Below are positions 28,210 to 37,947 of a stretch of 64,000 nt of DNA, piece by piece. Location: assembly GCA_002284895.1 (NCBI GenBank), contig CP015605.1, forward strand, positions 558,001 through 622,000. Reading direction: 5' to 3'. A model generated the notes under the pieces. It made no database searches, was not told the DNA's origin, and saw nothing but the letters and a program-made list of their open reading frames with translations. Position numbers and translations under genes: made by a program. The number at the start of each line of letters is the position of its first letter. Position 1 is the stretch's first letter. This DNA comes from Actinobacteria bacterium IMCC19121. Lineage in GTDB: Bacteria; Actinomycetota; Actinomycetes; Nanopelagicales; Nanopelagicaceae.

Positions 28210-31200
28210 TTGACCACATGTATCTCTAATCCAACCTCTAGCCCAGCCGCAACTTTAAGTACCTCGACAGTCACTGCCACTACAGGTGGCCTAACAAATG
28301 GCACAACTTATTATTTTCAGGCATATGCAACGAACTCAACTGGAACGACCTACGGTTCTGTGCTCAGTTTTACTGTCACGGCAACAACTACAACTACTGT
28401 AACTGCTTCGCCAACTGCAACTACTTTGGGTAAAGTTGTAAATCTCTCCACAACTATTTCACCTAGTGCCGCAACAGGCTCAGTAGTTTTCAAGGATGCA
28501 TCTAACAATATTCTCTGTACAGTTGCCTCTCTAAGTTCGGGTGCTGGAAACTGTAATTGGACTCCTGGATCAGCTGCCAGTTATGTTGTGACCGCATATT
28601 TCACATCAGATAATGTGAATGCTTATACAAGCTCGACTTCTTCTACTACAACAGTCACTGTTAATGCAGCAGTCACAGTTTCTGGTGGATCAAGTGCATC
28701 AACGACTTATGGAACAGCAACAACGTCTACTGCCTTTTCTTCTTCGGGAGGAACGGGAACTAAAACTTGGACAGTTGCTTTAACTTCGGGCTCAGGAGCA
28801 GTCAGTGGAATCACCATAAGCAGCGGAGGCGTTATATCTGTTGCGGCAACAACTACTGTTGGAACTTACTCTATGACTGTTACCGCAACGGATATAGTCG
28901 GAGCGATAGGTACAAAAACTACAACTATCACAGTCAATCCTGCAGCTTTAACGATCACTTCTACAACAACAAGTTCGTCAAAAGTGTATGGAACTGCAAA
29001 TCCAACGTTTTCCTTCACTTCAAGTGGGCTCAAAAATTCAGAGACTATTTCATCCGTTACTAATACTTTTACTGGAACAGGTTCATACAACTCCACTACA
29101 CCACCGTCAAATGTAGGAACTTATACATTGACCCCTTCAGCTGCAGTATTTGCTGGTAGTGCAAGTGCATCGAATTACACAATCACTTATGCAACCGTTG
29201 CGTATTCAATTACAAAAGCAACACAGTCGGTTCTTTGGAGCCCTACAACCACGTATCAAACTTCAGCACAGCCAGTTACATGGTCGAGCGAGGCGACTGG
29301 TTTCGGAGCAATTACTTACGCAGTTACCACAGCTGGAACATCACTTGGCTGCACCCTTTCCAGCGGATCTGTGCAATTGAGTTGGACAACTGGCGCAACT
29401 GGGTCGTGTGTAGTTACCGCCTCAGCAGCAGGTACTTCAAATTATGATCCAGGGTCAATTGCAAAGACTTTTACAGTTACTTCTCTTTCAATTCAGACAA
29501 TTACTTTCAATTCCCCAGGTAATCAGACATACGGAACTACTTTCACCGTTTCAGCAACTGCTTCACCTTCAGGTTTGCCTGTCACTATTTCGACCTCAGG
29601 TGGTGGTTGTACTGGATCTGGAACAAGTACTTCAGGCAGTACGGTTACTTTAACTGCTAGTGCCGGTGGTACTGGAAACTGCAGCATCACCGCTTCGCAA
29701 GCCGGAGATGGAACCTATGCACCAGCTTCTGATGTAACTCATGCAATCGACATTAATAAGGCAAGTCGCGCAATTACCCTGACTGCTGGCTCAACCACAA
29801 TTGCCTATTACGCAACTACCAGTATTACTTTAGCCGCTTATTCTGGGACTGGTTCAATTTCTTACAGTGTTGGCACTGGATGCTCATTGGATGCAGGGAC
29901 TCTCACTTCTTTAACTTCTTCAGGAACTTGTGCGGTCACAGCGACTTTATCAACTGATGATAATTACCTTGAAGCTATTTCTAATACCTTAACTATTATA
30001 AGAACTACTGCGCTACTCACAATTACGGCAACGAGCAGCGCGGCTAGTAAAAATTATGGTGCCGCTGATCCAACTTTTTCATTTAGTAGTGGCTCACTCA
30101 AAAATTCAGAGTCGATTTCAGAAGTTGTCAAAACTTTCACAGGAACCGGTTCATACAATTCGACGACGCCCCCATCAAATGCAGGTACCTACACAATTAC
30201 GCCTTCTGGTGCGACAATTTCAGGAGGCGGTGCGACCAATTACACAATTAGCTATGTAACCGCTTCGTACCAAATTGTTCAGATAAGTCAGACAATTAGT
30301 TTCACTTCTCCGGGAAATAAGAATTATGGAGCTACTTTCACCGCCACTGCAACTTCAGATTCAGGCCTTGCAGTCACTATTACAGCAACGGGTGATTGCA
30401 GCGGAACCGGAACGAGCCCTGTAACTGTAACCCCAACAGCTGTTGGCACTAACTGTGTACTCACTGCATCGCAAGCTGGCAATGGAAATTATTTAGTCGC
30501 CACTAATGTTGTTAATACAATTTCAATTTTATCTGGCGATCTTGCTAATCAGAGTGAATTAGTATTATCAGTTACACCGATTTCAAAGAGTTATCCATAC
30601 ACTCAAGTTTTAAGTCTGTCCGCTTCCGGTGGTTCTATTGATCCAGGTACCGTTACTTATGCCATTGCATCAGGTGGAACTGCTACTGGGTGCGCGCTGT
30701 CCAACTCATCATCCACTGCAACCATTACATCTACTACAACCGGAACTTGTCTAATAGCTGCAACAAAGGCAGGCAATGGAGCTTATAACCCGGTTACAAG
30801 TTCAAATGTGACATTTACCTTTACCCAAGCAACTCAAACCATTTCATTTACAACGCCATCGGCTATGACTGTGGGAGATGCCAACCAAGCGCTTACATTC
30901 TCTGCATCAAGTGGACTAACAGTCACGCTCACATCTAATTCAACTGCTATATGTGTAATTTCATCCTCGTCCGTAGTGGCAGAGGATGAGGGAACTTGCT
31001 CAATTACTGCAAGTCAGGCTGGAAATAGTAATTACTCTGCAGCTGCTTCGATTACACGCACATTCTCGATTAGTCCAGCAACTTCTAATTCTTCTGGAGG
31101 TGCGAAAACTGATCCTGAGCTAATTTGGTATGACCCAGAATATATAAAATTTGGAACAGCGATAAGTTCACGTCAACTAAATGCAAGAGCTTCAGTGCCT

Positions 31201-32769
31201 GGTAGCTATATCTATTCAGCCACAATCGGAACAATCTTGCCAGTAGGCAACCATGTCATCTCAGTAATTTTTATCCCAAGTAATAAAACAAAATATAATA
31301 CAATTATCGCTAAAGTCACCGTTACTGTGTTGGGTCAAGTGACAACTCCTACACCAACCCCAACCCCAACCCCAACGCCAACGCCAACGCCAACGCCTAA
31401 ACAAACAATTGATCCAAAGGCAAAGGGCGTTATAACAACAGGTGCACAAACAGTTGTTGCTTCCGTCGTGAATGTGAATTCAAATGCTGTAGTTAAATCC
31501 ACTACGACTTCCTTTACAGCTACAGCCACCCCAACTTCAACTCCTAGTGCAACTCAATCTTCTTCACCACGACCAACATCAACGCCTAGTGCCTCAGCCA
31601 CCCCAACTTCAACTCCTAGTGCAACTCCAACTGCTTCACCACGACCAACTTCAACACCGAGTGCAACTCCACGACCAACTTCAACACCGAGTGCAACTCC
31701 ACGACCAACATCAACACCTAGTGCCTCAGCCGAGCCAACCTCAACACCAAGTGCAACTTCCCGACCAACATCAACGCCTAGTGCCTCAGCCGAGCCAACC
31801 TCAACACCAAGTGCAACTTCCCGACCAACATCAACGCCTAGTGCCTCAGCCGAGCCAACCTCAACACCGAGTGCAACTTCCCGACCAACCTCAACACCAA
31901 GTGCTACTCCAACTGCTTCACCACGACCAACGTCAACTCCTAGTGCAACTCCAACTTCTTCAGCAACTGCCACTGCACAACCAACAGCAAGTAGCACACC
32001 AACACCAACTCCTACCCCAACCCCTGCAACCATTACTGACGTAAAGCGCCCAGTTGGAGAAGGAATTTCACGCGTATCAGTTTCTGGTACAAACGTCTCC
32101 GTGACTCCACAAAAGAGTTTTAGCGGAATTACTAGTGTGGCTGTGAACGTTAAGCAAGATGGTCAAACTAAAGAAGTAATAATTCCAGTTACAGTATTAC
32201 CTGAGGCTCCAAAGACTCCAGTATTTGTTCCAAAATCTCTGGAAGAAACTGTCATATCTTGGAAATTATCTCCTAATGCCACTAGTTATGATGTTCTAGT
32301 AAAAGGCCAAATTGTTTGTCAGACAACCGCATCATCATGTTCAGCTGCCGTAACAGTTGGACCTAAGACTCCTGTCGAAATTGTGGCTAAAGGCGGGGAC
32401 AATTTGAAGGCTGTAGTGACTCCGATCTATCAACCAGTCAAGCCAATTCCTGCAATAACAGTCAATTTTGCTACGAATTCTTCTGTGCTCAGTGCAGCAC
32501 AAAAAGCTGAACTTAATAAGATTGCTAAATACATTACCGAAGAAGGCTTCATGCGCTTAGTTGTCTATGGATTCACAGATTCACGTGGTGGTGTGGACAA
32601 CCAAGCACTCTCTGTTGCACGTGCTCAATCCACTGCCGATTACCTTGCAAAATTAGCTCCAGGAATTGATTTTGTGGTCTCTGGTTTTGGCCCTTCAAAT
32701 CCTGTGGCATCAAATAAAACAGCCGCAGGAATGGCGGCTAATCGACGTGCTGAACTATCGCTCTGGTAG
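28210..32769 (+). CDS. Giant secreted repeat protein, C-terminal part with OmpA-like domain
   Basis: Same frame as the preceding ORF, separated only by one TAA. TTG 28210 is a formal start with no ribosome site and no signal peptide, so this half is probably not made alone. In order it has the rest of the FN3-like repeat, a bacterial Ig-like repeat (28380-28660), a putative-Ig repeat, two MBG-type domains sharing TFTGTGSYNSTTPPSN (about 28940-29210 and 30010-30270), further Ig-like repeats, a Pro/Thr/Ser-rich linker (31340-32030), and an OmpA-like peptidoglycan-binding domain (about 32447-32766: VNFATNSSVLSAAQKAEL; YGFTDSRGG; ANRRAELSLW). It would anchor the protein to peptidoglycan. Confidence 0.78.
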   Translation: MTTCISNPTSSPAATLSTSTVTATTGGLTNGTTYYFQAYATNSTGTTYGSVLSFTVTATTTTTVTASPTATTLGKVVNLSTTISPSAATGSVVFKDASNNILCTVASLSSGAGNCNWTPGSAASYVVTAYFTSDNVNAYTSSTSSTTTVTVNAAVTVSGGSSASTTYGTATTSTAFSSSGGTGTKTWTVALTSGSGAVSGITISSGGVISVAATTTVGTYSMTVTATDIVGAIGTKTTTITVNPAALTITSTTTSSSKVYGTANPTFSFTSSGLKNSETISSVTNTFTGTGSYNSTTPPSNVGTYTLTPSAAVFAGSASASNYTITYATVAYSITKATQSVLWSPTTTYQTSAQPVTWSSEATGFGAITYAVTTAGTSLGCTLSSGSVQLSWTTGATGSCVVTASAAGTSNYDPGSIAKTFTVTSLSIQTITFNSPGNQTYGTTFTVSATASPSGLPVTISTSGGGCTGSGTSTSGSTVTLTASAGGTGNCSITASQAGDGTYAPASDVTHAIDINKASRAITLTAGSTTIAYYATTSITLAAYSGTGSISYSVGTGCSLDAGTLTSLTSSGTCAVTATLSTDDNYLEAISNTLTIIRTTALLTITATSSAASKNYGAADPTFSFSSGSLKNSESISEVVKTFTGTGSYNSTTPPSNAGTYTITPSGATISGGGATNYTISYVTASYQIVQISQTISFTSPGNKNYGATFTATATSDSGLAVTITATGDCSGTGTSPVTVTPTAVGTNCVLTASQAGNGNYLVATNVVNTISILSGDLANQSELVLSVTPISKSYPYTQVLSLSASGGSIDPGTVTYAIASGGTATGCALSNSSSTATITSTTTGTCLIAATKAGNGAYNPVTSSNVTFTFTQATQTISFTTPSAMTVGDANQALTFSASSGLTVTLTSNSTAICVISSSSVVAEDEGTCSITASQAGNSNYSAAASITRTFSISPATSNSSGGAKTDPELIWYDPEYIKFGTAISSRQLNARASVPGSYIYSATIGTILPVGNHVISVIFIPSNKTKYNTIIAKVTVTVLGQVTTPTPTPTPTPTPTPTPTPKQTIDPKAKGVITTGAQTVVASVVNVNSNAVVKSTTTSFTATATPTSTPSATQSSSPRPTSTPSASATPTSTPSATPTASPRPTSTPSATPRPTSTPSATPRPTSTPSASAEPTSTPSATSRPTSTPSASAEPTSTPSATSRPTSTPSASAEPTSTPSATSRPTSTPSATPTASPRPTSTPSATPTSSATATAQPTASSTPTPTPTPTPATITDVKRPVGEGISRVSVSGTNVSVTPQKSFSGITSVAVNVKQDGQTKEVIIPVTVLPEAPKTPVFVPKSLEETVISWKLSPNATSYDVLVKGQIVCQTTASSCSAAVTVGPKTPVEIVAKGGDNLKAVVTPIYQPVKPIPAITVNFATNSSVLSAAQKAELNKIAKYITEEGFMRLVVYGFTDSRGGVDNQALSVARAQSTADYLAKLAPGIDFVVSGFGPSNPVASNKTAAGMAANRRAELSLW
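31351..31398 (+). repeat. (CCAACN)n simple repeat coding for Pro-Thr
   Basis: About seven units of CCAACC/CCAACG encode an alternating Pro-Thr linker inside the surface protein. Codons vary at the third position (ACC then ACG), in two blocks. Such tracts are prone to slippage; whole-unit changes would stay in frame. Confidence 0.85.
31531..31940 (+). repeat. Tandem Ser/Thr/Pro-coding minisatellite, 30/60-bp units
   Basis: Units coding for PTSTPSA-type heptads are repeated across the linker. Bases 31741-31800 and 31801-31860 are an exact 60-bp tandem duplication, with 31681-31740 a near copy. All units are multiples of three, so copy-number change would alter linker length without breaking the frame. 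Long opposite-strand frames here are composition shadows. Confidence 0.9.
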
Positions 32770-32813
32770 AGCCTGAAATAGGCCTTAATTAGTCCTTATC
32801 AACGCTCTAAAGG

Positions 32814-32819
32814 TAAGAT
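32814..32819 (+). promoter_or_regulatory. Candidate -10 element of the typA transcript
   Basis: TAAGAT lies 7 bases before a GTG-ATG (32827-32832) that opens a 21-codon ORF, and 86 bases before the typA start. It follows the TAnnnT spacing of the leaderless genes in this window. Confidence 0.4.
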
Positions 32820-32826
32820 TGCCCCT

Positions 32827-32892
32827 GTGATGGCCGGTAACTTGGCCTCAAGTAATGTTTTGTTGATCAGTAGAAACCAACGGTTTCCTTAG
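32827..32892 (+). CDS. Candidate 21-aa leader peptide upstream of typA
   Basis: GTG-ATG at 32827 opens a 21-codon frame (MMAGNLASSNVLLISRNQRF + P) ending at TAG 32890-32892, 13 bases before the typA GTG. The leaderless-type -10 placement is the only positive support. The frame runs through two overlapping hairpins, GAAACC/GGTTTC (32873-32887) and TTTCC/GGAAA (32884-32896). The second would cover the likely typA ribosome site AGGAAA. It could be a translational leader or coincidence. Confidence 0.3.
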   Translation: MMAGNLASSNVLLISRNQRFP

Positions 32893-32905
32893 GAAAGTAG
32901 TTTTC

Positions 32906-34804
32906 GTGGCCAAGACTCAAGCACATCTTAAAGACCTGCCTGTTAAAAAGCGCGAAAACCTTCGCAACGTTGCCATCATCGCTCACGTTGACCACGGTAA
33001 AACAACTCTCGTTGATGCCATGTTGTGGCAGTCAGGTGCTTTTGCTGCCTATAAGAAGCAAGACGATAGCCAAGATCGCATGATGGATTCAATGGATCTA
33101 GAGCGCGAAAAGGGAATTACGATTCTTGCTAAGAACACTGCTGTTAAGCGCGGTGACACGATCGTTAACATTATTGACACACCAGGCCACGCAGATTTTG
33201 GTGGCGAAGTTGAACGTGGACTTGAAATGGTGGATGGCGTTATCTTGTTAGTGGATGCATCAGAAGGTCCACTTCCTCAAACTCGTTTCGTTTTGCGCAA
33301 AGCGCTAGAGAAGAACTTGCCAGTTATCTTGTTAATCAACAAGGTTGACCGTCCCGATTCACGTATTGCTGAAGTTGTTGATGAAGCATATGAATTGTTC
33401 TTAGATCTAGATGCAACAGAATCACAGATTGAATTCCCAGTTGTCTATGCATCAGCTAAAGCTGGTCGTGCATCACTCAAGCGTCCAGCAGATGGTGGAA
33501 TGCCAGAAGAAGAAAACCTGGATGTTTTATTCGACACTATCTTCTCTGCAATTCCAGCACCTGAATATCACGAAGGTGCACCACTTCAAGCACACGTAAC
33601 AAACCTTGACTCTTCACCATTCCTTGGGCGTTTGGCGCTATGCCGCGTGCGCGAAGGTGTTATTAAAAAGGGTCAATCAGTTACTTGGATTAAGACTGAT
33701 GGAACTACCGAGCGCGTGAAGGTTTCAGAGCTTTTGATTACTGAAGCACTCGATCGTGTTCCAGCGCTAGAGGCTCACCCAGGTGACATCATCGCTGTGG
33801 CAGGTATTGAAACAATTACTTTGGGTGAAACCCTTGCAGATCTAGAAAATCCACATGCATTGCCTTTAATCATCGTTGATGAACCATCAATTTCTATGAC
33901 AATTGGTATCAATACATCTCCTCTTGCAGGCAAGAGTGGAAAACTGCTTACAGCACGCCAAGTTAAGGGCCGACTGGATGCAGAGCTAGTAGGTAACGTT
34001 TCATTGCGCGTGTTAAACACAGAACGTCCAGATACATGGGAAGTTCAAGGTCGCGGAGAACTCCAGCTTGCTGTTCTTGTTGAAATCATGAAGCGCGAAG
34101 GTTTTGAACTAACTGTTGGTAAGCCACAGGTAGTTATTAAGAAGATTGATGGAAAGATCCATGAACCGATGGAGCGTTTAACAATTGATGCACCTGAAGA
34201 ATATTTAGGTGTTCTCACTCAGTTGATGGCACTTCGTAAGGGACGCATGGAACAAATGGTTAACCACGGAACCGGTTGGATTCGTCTTGACTACAAGGTT
34301 CCTTCTCGTGGACTTATTGGATTTAGAACAGAGTTCTTAACTGAAACTCGTGGAACAGGATTACTGCACCACGTATTTGATGGTTACGAGCCTTGGTATG
34401 GCGATATCCGCACACGTGGAACAGGTTCACTTGTTTCAGACCGTATGGGAACAGTTACTTCTTACGCACTCTATGGAACACAAGATCGCGGAACAATATT
34501 TGTTGAGCCAGGCGATGAAGTCTATGAAGGTATGGTTATTGGCGAGAACTCTCGTTCAGATGACATGGATGTGAACTGTGTTCGTGAGAAAAAATTGACA
34601 AACATGCGCGCTTCAGGCACAGATGAATCAGAGCGTTTGATTCCGCCTAAGAAGCTCAACATGGAAGGTGCTCTTGAGTTCTGCCGTGAAGATGAGTGCG
34701 TTGAAGTTACGCCAGCTGTAGTTCGTATCCGCAAGGTTGTTCTTGATGGTGACGAGCGTGCCCGTACTACTGCGCGCCAGAAGAAGGCGAACCTGAACGC
34801 TTAA
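32906..34804 (+). CDS. typA: Ribosome-associated GTPase TypA/BipA
   Basis: A 632-aa translational GTPase: G1 AHVDHGKTTL, switch region EREKGITILAKNTAV, G3 DTPGHADFGGEVERGL, G4 NKVDRPD and G5 YASAKAG, then EF-G-like domains II, III and V and the BipA-specific C-terminus (RIRKVVLDGDERART). It binds ribosomes and helps assembly or stress adaptation. The start is GTG 32906; AGGAAA about 9 bases upstream is the likely ribosome site. A 136-base leader holds a candidate short ORF and alternative hairpins. Confidence 0.95.
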   Translation: MAKTQAHLKDLPVKKRENLRNVAIIAHVDHGKTTLVDAMLWQSGAFAAYKKQDDSQDRMMDSMDLEREKGITILAKNTAVKRGDTIVNIIDTPGHADFGGEVERGLEMVDGVILLVDASEGPLPQTRFVLRKALEKNLPVILLINKVDRPDSRIAEVVDEAYELFLDLDATESQIEFPVVYASAKAGRASLKRPADGGMPEEENLDVLFDTIFSAIPAPEYHEGAPLQAHVTNLDSSPFLGRLALCRVREGVIKKGQSVTWIKTDGTTERVKVSELLITEALDRVPALEAHPGDIIAVAGIETITLGETLADLENPHALPLIIVDEPSISMTIGINTSPLAGKSGKLLTARQVKGRLDAELVGNVSLRVLNTERPDTWEVQGRGELQLAVLVEIMKREGFELTVGKPQVVIKKIDGKIHEPMERLTIDAPEEYLGVLTQLMALRKGRMEQMVNHGTGWIRLDYKVPSRGLIGFRTEFLTETRGTGLLHHVFDGYEPWYGDIRTRGTGSLVSDRMGTVTSYALYGTQDRGTIFVEPGDEVYEGMVIGENSRSDDMDVNCVREKKLTNMRASGTDESERLIPPKKLNMEGALEFCREDECVEVTPAVVRIRKVVLDGDERARTTARQKKANLNA

Positions 34805-34842
34805 GCCCAGTTTCGTCAGCCCTCTAGGGTTGAATTGTCACT

Positions 34843-37800
34843 GTGAGTAAAGCGCCTTTTTCCTTCGTTGCAACTAGCGCTCCTCGAACCATACCTGCGC
34901 TTTCCCCTGATCAGCAAAGCGCAGTTACACATCGCGGATCGCCATTAGTTATACATGGTGGACCCGGCACAGGTAAAACAACTGTTTTAGTTGAAGCAGC
35001 ACTTGCTCGCATCCAAGAGGGCCAAAATCCGGATTCTATTTTGCTGCTTACTTTTGGTCGCGAACGCGCTTCTGAATTACGTGATGCCATCGCACTTCGC
35101 ACAACAAAAACTATGTTTGAGCCTTTAGCTAGAACATTTCACTCACTTGCTTTTTCAATAATTAAGATGAAAGCAAAGGATGATCCAGAACCAATTCTGC
35201 TCAGTGGTCCAGAACAAGAGAGCTATATCAAAGAGCTCTTACAAGGTGACATTGCAGATGGCTATAAAGAGTGGCCTGAAGATTTACATGCAGCGCTAAC
35301 CACTAATGGTTTTGCCCGTGAGCTTCGCGATTTAATCTTGCGTGCCTCTGAGCGAGGTATTGGACCAGATGATCTAGAAAAGCTTGGAACATCTGAGAGC
35401 GAGAAGTATTGGTCAGCTGCAGCAAAGTTTTGGAAGCGCTATTTAAATTCAATGGTGATGCGCGAAATCAGTGCAACTGATGCAAAGCTGCGCATTGACC
35501 CATCTGAACTAGTCTCACGAGCTGCAATTCATCTTCACAACAACCCAGATGTTCTCTCAGCTCTGCGTGCGCGCTTTACGACAATCATGGTTGATGAATT
35601 CCAAGAATCTGATCCTGCCCAGCGCGCACTGCTGGCCATGCTCACCGGCAATGATGTCATCATCGCTGCTGATGCAGACTCTGCGGTTGGTCGCTTTCGC
35701 GGAGCAGATCCTGATGGTTTATCTGCTGCCCTTGATCCTTATCGAGTGAAAGAGATTGTTTTAAATACAGGCTTTAGAAATTCTTCAAGTATTTTTGATG
35801 TGGGCTTGAGCTTTGCTAAGAATATGAAAGGCTCGCAGACTACGCGCAAACGCAGCTGTGGCAATGAAAATATGGGCCAAGTGCAGGTCCACCGCTTTAG
35901 ATCAGGGGCAGAAGAGGCTGCCTTTATCGCCCATCAATTCCGTAGTGCGCATCTGCGAGAAGGTATTTCATATAGCAACATGGCAGTTATTTTGCGCAGC
36001 CCTGGAATACAAGCATCATCACTGCGACGAGGATTTTCACAAGTTGGTATTCCAGTTGCATCTGAACTCCAAGCGCTAGCTGGCAATCCCGCAATTGCGC
36101 CTTTCCTTCTACTTGCCCGTGTTGCACTTAAACAACAACCACTTAACTTTGATACTGCTGAGCGTCTACTGATGAGTGAATTTGGTGGGGCAGATTCGAT
36201 TTCATTACGTCGAATTCGCAGAGCACTCATTGCAGCTCGCCCAGATGGTGACGATCGCACGGGAACTCAGTTGCTCATTGCCGCCCTTGATTCTGGTGAA
36301 TTGTTTATTGAAGGTGCAGTTGAGATTGTGCGCGTGCATGAGCTGCTTGAGAAAGCTCGAGCAGTTGCCAGAAACAAGAAAGCAACTGCCGATGAATTGC
36401 TGTGGGCAATTTGGGATAATGCAGCTACAAGTGATGGAGCAAAATTAGCTAGCACGTGGCGCAATCAAGCGTTACGTCCTGGAGTTCGCGGGGCAGCAGC
36501 AGATCGTGATCTTGATGCAATGATGCAGTTGTTTGAAAGTGCTGCTAGATATTCAGAGCGCTTCCCACTCTCTGGTCCAGGGGCATTCATTGCTGAGATT
36601 GCAACGGAGGATATTGCTGGCGATGTTATTACGGCAAAAGGTGTGAGACCAGATTTCGTTGAAATTCTCACAGTTCACAGCGCCAAGGGACGTGAATGGG
36701 ATTTAGTTGCCATTGCCGGATTACAAGAAGGTGCCTGGCCAAACCTTAAGCAACGCTCCTCACTACTTGGAGCAGAGCGCTTAGTTGAGCGCCAACGCAA
36801 CCCTGATATCGCCCGCGATCAACTCGATGTCATTGCTGCCAGCGGTCTATTACAAGATGAAGAGCGCTTGTTTCATGTGGCCCTAACCCGCGCCAAACAA
36901 TCACTATTTGTTACTGCTGTGCAGCGAGATGATGAAGAGCCTTCAGCGTTCTTTGAATCTGTTGAAGTTCTAGTAAAGAAGATTGATGAAGGGCTAGAGC
37001 CGGAGTTAACCGAAATACCAAGGCCTATTACGGCCCCTGCCTTAGTGGCAGAACTTCGAAGTCAGTTAGATGGCGAACATGCAAAAGAAGCTGCTTCCCT
37101 GTTAAAGATTATGGCAGCTGAAGGAATCTATTTGGCAGATCCTGCGAATTGGATTGGATCTGTGCCACTGAGTACAGATGCTCCAGTCATTGATCCTGAT
37201 TTAGAAGTCGTTGTGTCTCCTAGTGGAGCTGAATCATTTGTTGAGTGTGGAGTCAAATGGTTCCTACAAAATAATGGTGGCACCGATGGTGATAGTACGG
37301 CGCAAGTTTTAGGTTCTGCCATTCACGCATTTGCTGCCAAGATGGTGCAAGAGCCAGGAACATCTAAGCAAGATTTGATTGCCAATCTAGAGAGTTCATG
37401 GAAGCTCATAGATCCAGAGTCTGGGTGGGTCAGTGCTTCACATTTAGAGAACGCGGTAACAATGCTTGAGAAGTTTGTTACCTATCACAATGAATCCAAG
37501 CGAGAAGTTGTGGATGCTGAAATTAGATTTGATGTGAAATTAGGTCGTGCTCGAATTCGAGGAAGTGTGGATCGTTTAGAGGTTGAAGCCAATGGTTCAC
37601 TTTTCATTATTGATTTCAAAACTGGTGGAACTGCCATTTCACTCAAGGATGCAAAAGAGAATCTGCAGTTAGCTAGTTACCAAGTGGGAATTGCCGAAGG
37701 TGGCTTTTCTCAAGGCAATGTCAGTGCCGGCGCAGAGCTGGTGTATCTGGGCACAAGCACTGCAGGTGCAACTCTTAGGCCACAACACGTCATTGATGTT

Positions 37801-37947
37801 GAGGCGACAAAAGAAAAATTAAATGAGATTGCCGACGGCATGGGAGCAGCTACTTTCTTTGCCACCGTAAATAAGCGCTGTAAAGGCTGCCCAGTGCGCA
37901 AATCTTGCCCCGTTCAAAATGATGGACGGACGGTGATTGAGCAGTGA
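34843..37947 (+). CDS. adnA: AdnA-like helicase-nuclease subunit
   Basis: A 1034-aa UvrD/Rep-type motor fused to a RecB-like nuclease. Walker A is GGPGTGKTT (residues 39-47), motif II is VDEFQESD, and the C-terminal nuclease has IIDFKTGG (Asp924). Four cysteines, C802 and then C1013, C1016 and C1022 in CKGCPVRKSC, match an AddB/AdnA-style Fe-S clasp. AdnA pairs with AdnB for double-strand break end resection in mycobacteria. AdnB follows with a 4-base overlap, confirming the pairing. The start is GTG, 38 bases after typA. Confidence 0.9.
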   Translation: MSKAPFSFVATSAPRTIPALSPDQQSAVTHRGSPLVIHGGPGTGKTTVLVEAALARIQEGQNPDSILLLTFGRERASELRDAIALRTTKTMFEPLARTFHSLAFSIIKMKAKDDPEPILLSGPEQESYIKELLQGDIADGYKEWPEDLHAALTTNGFARELRDLILRASERGIGPDDLEKLGTSESEKYWSAAAKFWKRYLNSMVMREISATDAKLRIDPSELVSRAAIHLHNNPDVLSALRARFTTIMVDEFQESDPAQRALLAMLTGNDVIIAADADSAVGRFRGADPDGLSAALDPYRVKEIVLNTGFRNSSSIFDVGLSFAKNMKGSQTTRKRSCGNENMGQVQVHRFRSGAEEAAFIAHQFRSAHLREGISYSNMAVILRSPGIQASSLRRGFSQVGIPVASELQALAGNPAIAPFLLLARVALKQQPLNFDTAERLLMSEFGGADSISLRRIRRALIAARPDGDDRTGTQLLIAALDSGELFIEGAVEIVRVHELLEKARAVARNKKATADELLWAIWDNAATSDGAKLASTWRNQALRPGVRGAAADRDLDAMMQLFESAARYSERFPLSGPGAFIAEIATEDIAGDVITAKGVRPDFVEILTVHSAKGREWDLVAIAGLQEGAWPNLKQRSSLLGAERLVERQRNPDIARDQLDVIAASGLLQDEERLFHVALTRAKQSLFVTAVQRDDEEPSAFFESVEVLVKKIDEGLEPELTEIPRPITAPALVAELRSQLDGEHAKEAASLLKIMAAEGIYLADPANWIGSVPLSTDAPVIDPDLEVVVSPSGAESFVECGVKWFLQNNGGTDGDSTAQVLGSAIHAFAAKMVQEPGTSKQDLIANLESSWKLIDPESGWVSASHLENAVTMLEKFVTYHNESKREVVDAEIRFDVKLGRARIRGSVDRLEVEANGSLFIIDFKTGGTAISLKDAKENLQLASYQVGIAEGGFSQGNVSAGAELVYLGTSTAGATLRPQHVIDVEATKEKLNEIADGMGAATFFATVNKRCKGCPVRKSCPVQNDGRTVIEQ

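Noticed and set aside
31681-31920. CRISPR-like array
   Set aside because: The repeats are directly adjacent, coding and in frame, with no unique spacers and no cas genes nearby.
31547-32044. Two long overlapping ORFs on both strands across the Pro/Thr/Ser repeat
   Set aside because: They arise because the tandem repeat has no stops in several frames. Composition is skewed (Gln/His or Val/Gly runs) and no start context exists.
25166-32769. Prophage or insertion element around the surface gene
   Set aside because: No transposase, integrase, terminal repeats or tRNA attachment site is visible; the island is defined only by gene type.
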